Source of the DNA: Caldilineaceae bacterium
Lineage (GTDB): Bacteria; Chloroflexota; Anaerolineae; Caldilineales; Caldilineaceae
Assembly (NCBI GenBank): GCA_011523365.1
Contig: WTGY01000017.1
Span: 1 to 55,796 of the forward strand
Length of the DNA stretch: 55,796 nt
Direction: 5' to 3'
This document shows positions 9,063-17,735 of the stretch, in pieces (positions within the stretch are counted from its first letter, which is position 1; each line of letters begins with the position of its first letter). The position numbers and the translations under genes were made by a program. The notes below the pieces were generated by a model that was given only the letters and a program-made list of their open reading frames with translations, was not told the origin of the DNA and ran no database searches.

Positions 9063-10381
9063 GTTCGACGAACACAGGCGGCTCGCCTGCATACCGTATC
9101 CTCGCGATCGAAACCAGCTGCGATGAGACCGCGGCCGCGGTCGTGGCGGACGGCCGCCGTATCCTCAGCAACCGGGTCGCCAGCCAGATTGAGCTCCACC
9201 GGCGTTTCGGCGGCGTGTACCCGGAGGTCGCCAGCCGCCAGCACGTTCTCGCGATTCAGGCTGTCGTCGAGGACGCCCTGGCAGATGCCTCGGTCGCGCA
9301 CGTGCGCGAGTTGGACGCCATTGCCGTCACCAACGGACCCGGCCTGGCCGGGAGTCTTCTTGTCGGCGTCAATCTGGCCAAAGGACTGGCCTTCGCCAGC
9401 GGCCTGCCGCTGATTCCGGTGAATCATCTGGAAGGGCATATCTACAGCAACTGGCTCTATACAGGCAGTTCGCCTGTATCCGATTTGCAAGCTTCAGAAG
9501 ACGGCAACGGTTCTGCGTCCGACAGCGCGCGCACACAGCGAAGCGGCAGCGCATCGGACCAGTTTCCGGCGCTGATTCTGATCGTTTCCGGCGGCCATAC
9601 GGAACTCGTGCTGATGGAGGGGCATTGCCGCTACCGGCTCCTGGGCTCGACCCTGGACGATGCCGCCGGGGAGGCGTTCGATAAGGTGGCGCGCCTCCTG
9701 GAGCTGGGCTATCCGGGCGGCCCGGCGATTCAGGCGGCCGCGGAGAGCGGGGAAGCCGGCCGTTTCCATCTCCCCCGTCCTCTCATGCGGCCGGGCCGGC
9801 GGACAGAACGCCAACCGGATGCCCAGGCGTCTTCCCTGCCAACCGTCTTACCCGTCCGCGGCGAACATCGCTTCAATTTCAGCTTCTCCGGCCTCAAGAC
9901 AGCGGTTCTCAATCTGATGCGGCAGCTCGAACGGGAGGAAGCGGAGGCGCGCCAGACGCAGACAGCGTCCGATATTGCCGCCGCCTTTCAGATGGCCGCG
10001 GTGGATGTGCTGGTGGGCAAAACCGCGGACGCCGCCGCCGAGTTTGGCGTGAAGCAGGTCTGTATCTGCGGCGGGGTCAGCGCCAACGGGCTGCTGCGCC
10101 GCGCGGCTGAACAGCATTTTGCCAAGCTCGGTCTGCCGCTGCACTGTCCGCCTCTGTTTCTGTGCACGGACAATGCAGCCATGATCGGCGCCGCGGCCTA
10201 TTACAGGCAGTCATACGCCATGGCCCGACCACCCTCTCCTGCGGGCCGCGAGCACCGTCAGGATGCGGAAGCGGCTGCACAATCGACTCCTCACGAGGAC
10301 CCAATCGAGCTGCCGGCGCGCGACTACCTCGCCCTCGACGTATATGCAAGTCTGCCTTTGGTGGATTCGATGCGGCGGTGA
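9059..10381 (+). CDS. tsaD: tRNA N6-threonylcarbamoyladenosine transferase TsaD
   Basis: Carries out the last step of t6A37 modification of ANN-decoding tRNAs. The ASKHA-fold protein has [16 protein letters not shown] at the start, metal-binding His123 and His127 in [25 protein letters not shown], the [12 protein letters not shown] segment and [12 protein letters not shown]. At 440 residues it is about 100 longer than usual. The extra length lies in three places: an insert at 135-168 after SNWL, a second at about 244-269, and an extended C-terminus. The N-terminal NTGGSPAY and the first insert YTGSSPVSD are encoded by related small palindromes. Core motifs are intact, so it should be active. 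Confidence 0.95.
   Translation: MSSTNTGGSPAYRILAIETSCDETAAAVVADGRRILSNRVASQIELHRRFGGVYPEVASRQHVLAIQAVVEDALADASVAHVRELDAIAVTNGPGLAGSLLVGVNLAKGLAFASGLPLIPVNHLEGHIYSNWLYTGSSPVSDLQASEDGNGSASDSARTQRSGSASDQFPALILIVSGGHTELVLMEGHCRYRLLGSTLDDAAGEAFDKVARLLELGYPGGPAIQAAAESGEAGRFHLPRPLMRPGRRTERQPDAQASSLPTVLPVRGEHRFNFSFSGLKTAVLNLMRQLEREEAEARQTQTASDIAAAFQMAAVDVLVGKTADAAAEFGVKQVCICGGVSANGLLRRAAEQHFAKLGLPLHCPPLFLCTDNAAMIGAAAYYRQSYAMARPPSPAGREHRQDAEAAAQSTPHEDPIELPARDYLALDVYASLPLVDSMRR
9075..9089. repeat. Small palindromic element inside tsaD, copy 1
   Basis: CAGGCG-gct-CGCCTG lies in frame at codons 6-10 of tsaD. Related palindromes are at 9459-9479, 10397-10411 and 20247-20269. Confidence 0.5.
9459..9479. 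repeat. Small palindromic element inside tsaD, copy 2
   Basis: Perfect 8-base arms ATACAGGC and GCCTGTAT around a 5-base centre, in frame at the start of the non-conserved tsaD insert (residues 135-168). Sequence outside the arms (tat before, atcc after) resembles copy 1. Confidence 0.6.
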
Positions 10382-10396
10382 ACGATCTGGGGGCCG

Positions 10397-10411
10397 CAGG
10401 CGTCGCGCCTG
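10397..10411. terminator. Palindrome between convergent tsaD and AI-2E genes
   Basis: CAGGCG-tcg-CGCCTG with a wobble pair beyond the stem, followed nine bases later by TTTT. It could stop transcription from tsaD, although the T-run is too distant for a classic terminator. It is also a member of the small palindrome family found in tsaD. Confidence 0.35.
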
Positions 10412-10422
10412 TGCTGCGTCTT

Positions 10423-11811
10423 TTAATCGCCTGCGGGGGAGTTAGCCGTCTGGGAAGCAGGCGGTGCGTGCGCGTCCTCTTCCAACTCCATCTCAGGGAG
10501 TGCAGCGGGATCGGCTGTCTCCGAAACCACGACCCTGCGATAGACGCCGGCGCGCTGTGTTTGTGTGACCGGACGGCGGTCGCTGAAGGGTGGATAGTTG
10601 AGAAGTTTGGCGTGGGTATAGCTGCCGATCAGCCGCAAACTGGCAATGACCGGCGCAGCCAGAAACGCGCCCAGTATCCCCCCTATGCTTGCACCCACCA
10701 CGACGCCGCAGACCACCACAACCGGATGCAGATGGACGCTGGTGCCGATCACGCGCGGCACGAGAAGCTGATGTTCCAGCTGCTGAATGATGAAGTAGAC
10801 CCCGATTACCAGGAGAGCGAAGTTGAGGTTGCTCAGTTCAAGCGTGGAGCTTCCTTGCGCCAGGGCGATGATGACGGCTGGGATCATCGCCAGAATCGGG
10901 CCGATATTGGGCAGGATTTCGAGCGCGCCGGCCAGAATTGCCAGAATCAGCGCCCCCCGCATCCCCATCAGGCTCAGCGAAAAATAGGTCGCTACACCGA
11001 TTGAAAGCGAGAGGATGAGCTGCCCGCGGAAGAAGGCGTTCCAGATGTTGCGCAGCCGGCGCATCAGCTCCACGCCTTCCGAATAGTATTCAACCGGGAA
11101 CAGCCCCTCCACGTAGCGCTGGATGCGGGGCGCGTCCTTGGTCAAGTACAGGCTGATGAAGAAGAGAAGCAGCAGGAATACGACGATGTTGACGATGCTG
11201 CCAACCACCGTCAGGCCGATTGTCGCGGTGCTGCTCACCACGTTTGTCGCCGTACTCAGGAGCTGATTGACGTAGTCCAGGATCTGCTGCGCGCCGGGCA
11301 GAAAGCGCTCCACCTCAATCTCGTCGGCCAGCGTCTGTTGGATCTGGCCCACCACCCCTTCAAACGTGACATCAAGGCCGAGGATTGTCCCACTGGTTGG
11401 CAGGTCTGCGACCGACTCCTGCAGAAAGAGCAGAAAGGTTCGCGCCGCCGCCGGCACATCAAAATAGAGCGCTCTGAGCTGGGACAGCAGGACCGGCACA
11501 AGCAGAACGGGGGCCAGGATCAACAGGACCAGGAAGAGCAGGTAGAGGACGATCGTGCTCACACTGCGGGGAATGCGCGCCCGTTCACACAGATCGACAA
11601 TCGGGATCAGGAAGTAGGAGACAAGCCCTGCCATAATCAGAATCGGCAGGACCGGGCGGCTGATCCAGAAGATGAGCGCGCCGACGATGAGCAAGACGAT
11701 CAGGACCGTTCTCTTGGTCGCAGTATCCCAGTCGGTGTTCGGCGCCAGAACGATACTAGCTTCTTGGGATTCAGGTTCTTCCGCTGTGGCAGGCGGTGTC
11801 GTGGAATCCAT
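10423..11811 (-). CDS. AI-2E family transporter (PerM/YdiK type)
   Basis: Integral membrane protein of 462 residues with eight or so hydrophobic segments in the AI-2E arrangement. Two early helices come first (TVLIVLLIVGALIFWI, LPILIMAGLVSYFLIPIVD), then a periplasmic stretch of about 100 residues. The conserved back half follows (FISLYLTKDAPRIQRYVEGLFP, GALEILPNIGPILAMIPAVI, QQLEHQLLVPRVIG, GGILGAFLAAPV). Despite the name, members have mixed roles including Na+/H+ antiport and small-molecule efflux, so the substrate cannot be told. The C-terminal 50 residues are acidic and probably disordered. It lies downstream of the sugar-catabolism genes on the same strand but 207 bases away, so it may have its own promoter. 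Confidence 0.88.
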   Translation of the reverse strand: MDSTTPPATAEEPESQEASIVLAPNTDWDTATKRTVLIVLLIVGALIFWISRPVLPILIMAGLVSYFLIPIVDLCERARIPRSVSTIVLYLLFLVLLILAPVLLVPVLLSQLRALYFDVPAAARTFLLFLQESVADLPTSGTILGLDVTFEGVVGQIQQTLADEIEVERFLPGAQQILDYVNQLLSTATNVVSSTATIGLTVVGSIVNIVVFLLLLFFISLYLTKDAPRIQRYVEGLFPVEYYSEGVELMRRLRNIWNAFFRGQLILSLSIGVATYFSLSLMGMRGALILAILAGALEILPNIGPILAMIPAVIIALAQGSSTLELSNLNFALLVIGVYFIIQQLEHQLLVPRVIGTSVHLHPVVVVCGVVVGASIGGILGAFLAAPVIASLRLIGSYTHAKLLNYPPFSDRRPVTQTQRAGVYRRVVVSETADPAALPEMELEEDAHAPPASQTANSPAGD

Positions 11812-12018
11812 TGTATGGAAGCGCGTTCCCCTGCTTATGTCCCTTCCGGCGCAGGAGCGGGGAGACAGTCTGGCATGCGGAAGGAAGCAGGACGAAATTC
11901 TTATGCCGTTCTACAAGAGAAAACACGGCAGTCGCCCTAAAGTTGCGCTTCTACCGCTTCGTATTCGTAACCGGATCAGGTTGTCCCACCGGCCGCCGCG
12001 CCTCTGCCTGTCATGCGT

Positions 12019-13482
12019 TCAGTCCAGCCCCAGCGATTCGTATTCCCATTCGGCCACCGGCGTAAACTGCGATGGGTCGAGAGCCGTTTTGGGGCCAAAG
12101 GGTGCGGCCGTGACGCTGCCCACATCTACGGAGCCGTTCTCGACCGCAAGTGTCGGGAAACGGCGCCCGCTCGGGGTCGTGTGCGGGCGGTAGAGATCGC
12201 CGTGCGCCGCCAGGATCTGCGCCTGCACGCCGTCCGGCAGCATCGAGAGGCCGGCGAAGTAGTGATGGCCGTTGCGCTCGGCGTGTTCGATGCCCAGCGT
12301 TGCCAGCACGGCCAGGTCCTCCAGCAGCGCCACCGGCCCCAGGTTGCACAGGTCCTCGGCGCTGATGATATGCAGCGCGCTCGGCTCCTGGCGCTGGCGG
12401 TGACGGATGAGACAGGTGTTGGCGATGCCTTTGAAGATGCCTTTACAGTTCTTGTGGCTGGTGCCCACGTAGCCGCCTTTGAGGGCGGTGGGCGCGCTGG
12501 AAAGCTCCCCGTCGGATTCGTCGATGATGATCGGCGGCCGTTCGCGCCAGGCGAGCAGGGCCGTACCCACTTCCTGGCTGAGGGCGATATCGCGGTGGAA
12601 GGGCTGTTCGACGAAAATCAGCCGCTGCAGAAAGTCGCGCAGGGCCGGGTCGGCATTCAACCCTTCCCACAGGGCGCGAAAGTCATCGACGTTGTGATAG
12701 GTCTCGTTGCCGTCGAGCGTGTGCCGGTAATTAACATTGCGTTCGTCCAGCAGCGCGGCGATGCGTTGCAGCCGCGCCCTGTCGGCGTCGATGTCGCCTC
12801 CGATTTTGATCTTGAAGTGGGTCAACCCGTAGGCCTGGATCGAAGCGTCCAGCGATGCGGGCAAGCCGTCATCGACCTGATCTTCGGGCAGGACTTCGTC
12901 ATCGGTGAGGGGATCGATCATGCCGACCGTATGCCGAACGATAACCCGCTCGAGAGGCTTGGCCGGCAGCAGGTCCGCCGGCGTATGCCCGGCAAGCTCC
13001 GGCCGCAGCTCGGACAGGCGCATTCCCAGACTGTTCGCATGCACGGCCTGGGCGAAGGTCGTGTCCGCAGCCCGGCAGAAGCCGTCGATGATCGCCCGCT
13101 CCACCAGCGAAACGCCGAACGCCCACAGCAGCGGCGGGTAGTCCGTGTCTGCGGCCCAGGTTTCCTGGGCTTGGTAAGTCGCCTGCCACAGGTCGAAGAC
13201 CGTGTCGGCCGCGCCGGCTTCCTGGGCGTGTCGGCAGGCCGCCTGGATTACGTCGAGCATCTCGGCGATATCCTGGCCCATCGACGAATCGGGCACTTTG
13301 GTAAACCACTTGGGCGCAAGGCCCTCGGCGGCGATCCCGTCCGCCTGCCTGCCGTCCACCTCGACCCGAGCCTGCAAAAAGAGATGCGGCAGCGCGGTCA
13401 TGGTGACGATGCCGTAGCGGAAGGGCATGCGGTTGCGCATGTTGAGGATATGGAGATCGAAGTCAAGCAGGCGGATGGGCAT
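12019..13482 (-). CDS. Enolase-superfamily dehydratase/racemase-like protein
   Basis: About 487 residues. The second half shows enolase-superfamily barrel signatures in order: FKIKIGG (KxK base), TLDGNE (first metal ligand), FVEQP (second) and IDESDG (third). It probably abstracts a proton alpha to a carboxylate on a sugar acid or similar substrate. The protein is longer than the usual 370-400, with an extended N-terminal capping region and a C-terminal addition after SAEDLCNLGPVALLEDL. The frame is open to 13530, but MPIRLLDFDLHIL at 13482 has GGGGGAA 7 bases upstream and is preferred. Substrate is not predictable. With the isomerase and oxidoreductase upstream it suggests a sugar-acid pathway. 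Confidence 0.82.
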   Translation of the reverse strand: MPIRLLDFDLHILNMRNRMPFRYGIVTMTALPHLFLQARVEVDGRQADGIAAEGLAPKWFTKVPDSSMGQDIAEMLDVIQAACRHAQEAGAADTVFDLWQATYQAQETWAADTDYPPLLWAFGVSLVERAIIDGFCRAADTTFAQAVHANSLGMRLSELRPELAGHTPADLLPAKPLERVIVRHTVGMIDPLTDDEVLPEDQVDDGLPASLDASIQAYGLTHFKIKIGGDIDADRARLQRIAALLDERNVNYRHTLDGNETYHNVDDFRALWEGLNADPALRDFLQRLIFVEQPFHRDIALSQEVGTALLAWRERPPIIIDESDGELSSAPTALKGGYVGTSHKNCKGIFKGIANTCLIRHRQRQEPSALHIISAEDLCNLGPVALLEDLAVLATLGIEHAERNGHHYFAGLSMLPDGVQAQILAAHGDLYRPHTTPSGRRFPTLAVENGSVDVGSVTAAPFGPKTALDPSQFTPVAEWEYESLGLD

Positions 13483-13567
13483 CAGTCGTTCCCCCGGTTT
13501 CTGTGCAAGGATAACTTGTGACTGTCGCAAGGCTTAAGCGACCGGCGCGGCGGCCAGCGTCTTGCCC

Positions 13568-14368
13568 TCACGCCAGCGCGCGCTCGTAACCGCGCAGCGT
13601 CGCGATCTCGCGCGGCAGGTGAACGTCCGGCGGCTCCCAGTTGATCCATTCGCCACTGAGATAACCGTCGTAGCCGGCACTGCGCAACAGCGCCAGCACC
13701 TGTTTGTGATCGATATCCCCTGTGCCGAAAGCCGTGTAGTCCGGCCGGTTCGCGTCCACAAACAGGTCGTGCACATGGGTATGGCGGATCCAGCGCCGCA
13801 GGGTGCTATAGGAGTCTGCCAGCGTCCAGCCCTCTGTGCGCACCGGATGCGCGGCGTCCCAGTTTACACCAATCGCCGGGTGGTCGACCTGTGCCATCAC
13901 GGCGGCGACGTCGGCGGGGTTGCACCAGTCGTCGTGCGTTTCCATGCATACGACCACGCCGCGGTCGCCGGCTCGGCCCGCAAGGCGCGAGAGTGCGTCC
14001 GATACGCCGCTGATGGCCGACTCCCGGCTGACGCCGTCCGGAATCCGGCCGCCGAAGATGCGCAGCGCGGGCGCGCCGATGTCTGCGGCCAGGTCGATAT
14101 ACTGGAACGTCTCTTCCACCTGCGCGTCGCGGTCTGCGGGATCGGCGAAGCGGTTGCCGGCGGCCAGGCAGCAGATGGCGATGCCGGCGTCAGCCGCCTG
14201 CGTGCGGAAGGCGGCGCGCTGTTCTGCCGTTGCCTCCAGCTCTACCCCGTGGCTATTGCCGCCGGCAGCCCGGGGCTCGACGCCGTCGTAGCCGTATTGG
14301 ACCGCCAGCGCCAGCATCTCGGCGAAGGTGGCCTGCGGGCAGGAAAAGCTCATAAATGCATAGTTCAT
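13568..14368 (-). CDS. Sugar phosphate isomerase/epimerase (AP endonuclease 2 / xylose-isomerase-like barrel)
   Basis: 266 residues. A TIM-barrel pattern typical of the family is visible: MLALAVQYGYDGVEPR near the start, then LRIFGG, VVCMETHDDW, GVNWDAAHP, IRHTHVHDL and GYLSGEW. These contribute the Glu, Asp, His and Glu metal ligands expected (ETHDDW, NWDAAH, HVHD, GEW). It probably isomerises or epimerises a keto-sugar or inositol derivative. It lies in a minus-strand run: oxidoreductase, isomerase, enolase-like protein, with gaps of 62 and 85 bases. Confidence 0.86.
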   Translation of the reverse strand: MNYAFMSFSCPQATFAEMLALAVQYGYDGVEPRAAGGNSHGVELEATAEQRAAFRTQAADAGIAICCLAAGNRFADPADRDAQVEETFQYIDLAADIGAPALRIFGGRIPDGVSRESAISGVSDALSRLAGRAGDRGVVVCMETHDDWCNPADVAAVMAQVDHPAIGVNWDAAHPVRTEGWTLADSYSTLRRWIRHTHVHDLFVDANRPDYTAFGTGDIDHKQVLALLRSAGYDGYLSGEWINWEPPDVHLPREIATLRGYERALA

Positions 14369-14430
14369 CGCTGTAAACTCCTATTCTGTCGTGTTCTTTC
14401 TGTGAATTGAATTTTGGAAGAGCGGTCGTA

Positions 14431-15492
14431 TCAGGTTGCAGATATCTCCACCGCCTCTCCCGTCTCCGCCGACCTGTACATCGCATCTGTGATCTGTTGC
14501 ACCAGCAGCGCTTGCTTCAGCGTCGTCTGAGGGGGGCGGCCTGTGCGGACCGCGGTTGCGAAGTCCTCCAGCAGGCCGCGGTGGATGTCGCTGTAGGAAT
14601 CGCTGCCCGACCACAACGTCCGGGAGACGGTCCCCTCGGCGCGGGTCGCCTCGAACCGCAGAACCTCCTTTTCCGGCGCTGGCGTCATCCGCAGGCGCAG
14701 CGAGCCGACCTCTCCGATCACCTCCCAGGATGCCTCCGCCTGCGCGGCGGCGTATTCGCCGCGCTCATAGGTGAGCACGACGCCGCCGGCGCAGCGCACC
14801 AGCCCTGTGATGTGCGTCTCGCCGTCGGACCCCGGCGCAACCGTGTCGGCGAAGATGGATGGTACGCGCCAGCTCTGCGCCAGGACCGTCTGCGGGCGCA
14901 GCTGCCAGCCGCTGATACCCAGCAGATAGTCCAGATCGTAGCAGCCCCAGTTGACGAGAATGCCGCCGCCGTTCAACTCGCGGTTGAGCCGCCAGGCTGG
15001 CGGGTGCGTCTCCGGCGCCGGTGTCGCCGGGTGGATCACGCGGCAGCGGAGAACGCGCAGCGCCCCCAGGTTGCCCTGTGCGATCCAGTCGGTAACGATC
15101 CGGTTCGATTCCAGAAAGTGAAAGCGGGAGGAGCAACAGGCCGCGACCCGGTCTCCCTGGACGGAGATCAACTGCCGCACTTCGGCGGCGCTGCGGGCGA
15201 CAGGCTTTTCCGTCAGCAGATGCTTGCCGGAGCGCAGGGCCTGCAAGCCAAGTTCGATGCGGAAAGAGGCCGGCAGCGCCAGGACAACAGCCTCCACCCG
15301 CGCATCAGTCAGCAGTTCTGCGCCGCTGTTGTAGACCGTCTCCACCTTGCGGGCGGCGGCAATCTTCTCCGCCGACGCCCGCTGCACATCGGCGACGGCA
15401 ACCAGCTCGATCAGGTCGGAGGCCGCGGCAGCCTCGGCGTGGGCGCCGCCGATCGTACCGCAACCGATGATGCCGAGCTTCAGGGGTGTCAT
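14431..15492 (-). CDS. Gfo/Idh/MocA family NAD(P)-dependent oxidoreductase
   Basis: 353 residues. A Rossmann N-terminal domain (LKLGIIGCGTIGGAHAEA, residues 4-21; acceptor-binding ELVAVADVQ) is followed by EKPVARSAAEVRQL (around 100) with the family Lys, and a C-terminal alpha/beta dimerisation domain (about 130-350). It oxidises or reduces a hydroxyl of a sugar or inositol. First gene of the minus-strand catabolic run. Its start region overlaps a divergent promoter for the methyltransferase. Confidence 0.9.
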   Translation of the reverse strand: MTPLKLGIIGCGTIGGAHAEAAAASDLIELVAVADVQRASAEKIAAARKVETVYNSGAELLTDARVEAVVLALPASFRIELGLQALRSGKHLLTEKPVARSAAEVRQLISVQGDRVAACCSSRFHFLESNRIVTDWIAQGNLGALRVLRCRVIHPATPAPETHPPAWRLNRELNGGGILVNWGCYDLDYLLGISGWQLRPQTVLAQSWRVPSIFADTVAPGSDGETHITGLVRCAGGVVLTYERGEYAAAQAEASWEVIGEVGSLRLRMTPAPEKEVLRFEATRAEGTVSRTLWSGSDSYSDIHRGLLEDFATAVRTGRPPQTTLKQALLVQQITDAMYRSAETGEAVEISAT

Positions 15493-15508
15493 TCGCTCAG
15501 TTCCTTCA

Positions 15509-15517
15509 TGCTACAAT
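15509..15517 (+). promoter_or_regulatory. Extended -10 promoter for the methyltransferase gene
   Basis: TGCTACAAT, the same nine bases as the LysM promoter. A start near 15524 would give a 37-base leader ending in the AAGGAAGG ribosome site before the ATG at 15561, which supports that start over upstream in-frame codons. Confidence 0.45.
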
Positions 15518-15560
15518 GACAGATGACAGGACAGATACCCTCACGCAAAGGAAGGCGCAT

Positions 15561-16319
15561 ATGGACGCCCCCGCCCCATCCTGGCAAAGACTTTATACCG
15601 ATGAAGAGTTCAGCTGGATCTGGCCGCCTGCCTATGAACCGAATTCGAACCCGCCCGAGTTGGAGCAGATTCTTTCCCTGCTGGAAGCGCAACCAGGAGC
15701 ACGTTTTCTTGACCTGGCCTGCGGACTCGGGTGGCTGACGATCCCGATGGCGCTGCGCGGCTTCCAGGTGACCGGTTACGACCTCAGCGACGCAATGCTG
15801 ACAAGGGCCCAGGAATCAGCTGAACAGGTAGGCGCGCAAATCGAGTGGGTTCGCGGGGACATGCGCAGCCTGCCAGAGAGCTGGACGGCGACCTACGATT
15901 TCGTCACCCTTACGCTCAGCGAGTTCGGATGCTTTCAGGACGAAGCGGACAACCAACGGGTGCTCGCTGAAGTGGCGCGTGTCCTCAATAGCGGCGGCCG
16001 TTTTCTCCTTGACATTGTTGTGAACCGTGACGATCTGATCCTGAAAGGCGATCGCCACGACTGTCTTGACGGCGGCGAATTCTTCATTTCAGACAGGGGG
16101 AGCCTCGATATCCTGAGCGGTATCTACACCAGGGTTTTCCGCTGGGACCAACAGGGCCAGCGCCATGAAACGACCTGGCAGATCCGGGCCTATACAGCGC
16201 CGGAGGTCAAACGGATGTTGGACCAGGCCGGCTTCCGGGAAGCGGCGGGCTACCGCAACTATGCCGGAGACAGCCTGACCCGAGACAGCGCCGGAATGGT
16301 GTTCCTGGCACAGAAGTAG
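15561..16319 (+). CDS. SAM-dependent class I methyltransferase
   Basis: 252 residues from the ATG with AAGGAAGG a few bases upstream. The motif I loop RFLDLACGLGWLTIPMA (near residue 45), acidic motif II in VTGYDLS, VRGDMRSLP and the FVTLTLSEFGCF segment give a Rossmann methyltransferase of the Methyltransf_11/25 type, with a C-terminal IRAYTAPEVKRMLDQAGF that is common in this group. The substrate is unknown. It stands alone on the plus strand between two minus-strand runs and converges on the fucosidase partner, 16 bases apart. Confidence 0.88.
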   Translation: MDAPAPSWQRLYTDEEFSWIWPPAYEPNSNPPELEQILSLLEAQPGARFLDLACGLGWLTIPMALRGFQVTGYDLSDAMLTRAQESAEQVGAQIEWVRGDMRSLPESWTATYDFVTLTLSEFGCFQDEADNQRVLAEVARVLNSGGRFLLDIVVNRDDLILKGDRHDCLDGGEFFISDRGSLDILSGIYTRVFRWDQQGQRHETTWQIRAYTAPEVKRMLDQAGFREAAGYRNYAGDSLTRDSAGMVFLAQK

Positions 16320-16335
16320 CTCGCCCTGCCATATC

Positions 16336-17733
16336 CTATGTCAGTTCAGATGCCGTTGTCAGTTCAGCCCTCGCAACCTCTCTGCGCATTCGCGTCCCAT
16401 CGTAACCCAACGCCGGTCCCAGCACCGCCGTCGTCATGCCGGCGTGGTTTTCGCGTCCGTGCCCGCGGGCGATCGCGCTGACCGAACGCGCCGAGCAGCC
16501 GTGGTCGCGACCGTCCGGAAAAGCGTCGCGCGCCAAGAGGAAGTAGGTACGGGCCAGGTCCACGGCGCGTGCGTGCAGCGCGTTGTCCCCTTCAATCTCC
16601 GCGGCCACCGCCAGTGTGATCGGATTGTAGCGCCGCTCGCGACCGTCTTCGAGCCAGCGCGGCGCGTCGGAGCGTTTGCCCACGCCCGATGCGCGGCGGG
16701 CGGGGCGTTTGGACTCGGTGTCCAGGGCGACTTCGGTGATGTCGAAGGGGTCGAGCCGGGCCACGGCCTCCAACACCGTCTTGTCGTAGCGCGTGTCGCC
16801 GGTCCAGCGGCGATAGGCCCGCACCGCATCGGCGGCCGCGCCGGCGTCCGGGTCGGTCAGCTGCGCGGCCAGCGGTTCCAGCAGCCGCTCGGCCGCCTGC
16901 CGAAAGCGCAACTCACCGCTCTCCCGCCACAGGCGCAGGAATGTATTGACCGCGTCGGAGCCGAGCAGATTCTCCGCCCTGTCGACCTCCGCCTGCAGGT
17001 CGGGGGCTTCGCCCATGAAGGAGTAGTAGAGCGCTTTGTCTTCGGCGCTGAACTCGTACAGAACACCGCCGGGGGTCAGGGCAATCGGCAGCGCGTCCCC
17101 GGCCAGAATGGCGTCCGCCCACTCTCCCGCGTAGGCCGTTGCCAGCTCGATATAGCGCTTCCTGGCTGTCTCCGCTTCCGGGTTCGACGCCGCCAGCAGA
17201 CAGATGTTGATGCAGCGCAGGTGGTCCGGCGTATTGAGCGCCATGCCTGGCTCTGTGCGCAGCCCGTCGGCGCCGAAGAAGAGGGAGTGGAAGCGCCGCT
17301 TGTCCCAGTCGAACCAGTCCGGCGCCGCGTTCGACCAATTCCCCATGTGCTCGGCGGCATCGTGCAGCTGCCGGGCCGTCTCTTGGTCGTCCGGCAGGAC
17401 CCGCTGCAGAGCACCCAGGAACAGCTCATAGTGCTCGGTGCCGTGGTGCGCCTCCTGCATGCGCCAGTAGCCGTGCCGCCACTGTTGTGTCTGGTTGTAA
17501 TGATCGCGAATGCGATCGCGTTTTCGTTGCAGGAAGCGCAGGATGCGTTCGTCCGGGCCGACGCGCAGCAGCGGCTCCCAGCCGGTGGTGTAGGTGCCCT
17601 GATCGTGGACGTCGGTGGCCGGCTCGTCTGCGTAGCGGTCGATGGCTTCGTATGCCCACCGGCGCAGATCGTCCAGAAAGCGCTGGCAGGCGTGGGGCAG
17701 GTCGTGGGAGGGTTCGATTTGACGCCTGTACAT
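16336..17733 (-). CDS. Unknown protein coupled to the fucosidase (probable alpha/alpha toroid)
   Basis: 465 residues from the ATG at 17733, which lies 2 bases after the fucosidase TAG and has an AGGGG ribosome site inside the end of that gene; the frame open to 17778 is not needed. No signal peptide. The sequence is helix-rich with repeated Trp, Tyr and Asp (WRHGYWRMQEAHHGTEHYELF, DWFDWDKRRFHSLFFGADG, TPGGVLYEFSAEDKALYYSF), reminiscent of alpha/alpha-barrel glycan enzymes or uncharacterised heparinase-like proteins. I cannot name a family. Coupling to a GH29 gene suggests it acts on the same glycan or its released sugar. Confidence 0.75.
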   Translation of the reverse strand: MYRRQIEPSHDLPHACQRFLDDLRRWAYEAIDRYADEPATDVHDQGTYTTGWEPLLRVGPDERILRFLQRKRDRIRDHYNQTQQWRHGYWRMQEAHHGTEHYELFLGALQRVLPDDQETARQLHDAAEHMGNWSNAAPDWFDWDKRRFHSLFFGADGLRTEPGMALNTPDHLRCINICLLAASNPEAETARKRYIELATAYAGEWADAILAGDALPIALTPGGVLYEFSAEDKALYYSFMGEAPDLQAEVDRAENLLGSDAVNTFLRLWRESGELRFRQAAERLLEPLAAQLTDPDAGAAADAVRAYRRWTGDTRYDKTVLEAVARLDPFDITEVALDTESKRPARRASGVGKRSDAPRWLEDGRERRYNPITLAVAAEIEGDNALHARAVDLARTYFLLARDAFPDGRDHGCSARSVSAIARGHGRENHAGMTTAVLGPALGYDGTRMRREVARAELTTASELT

Positions 17734-17735
17734 GG

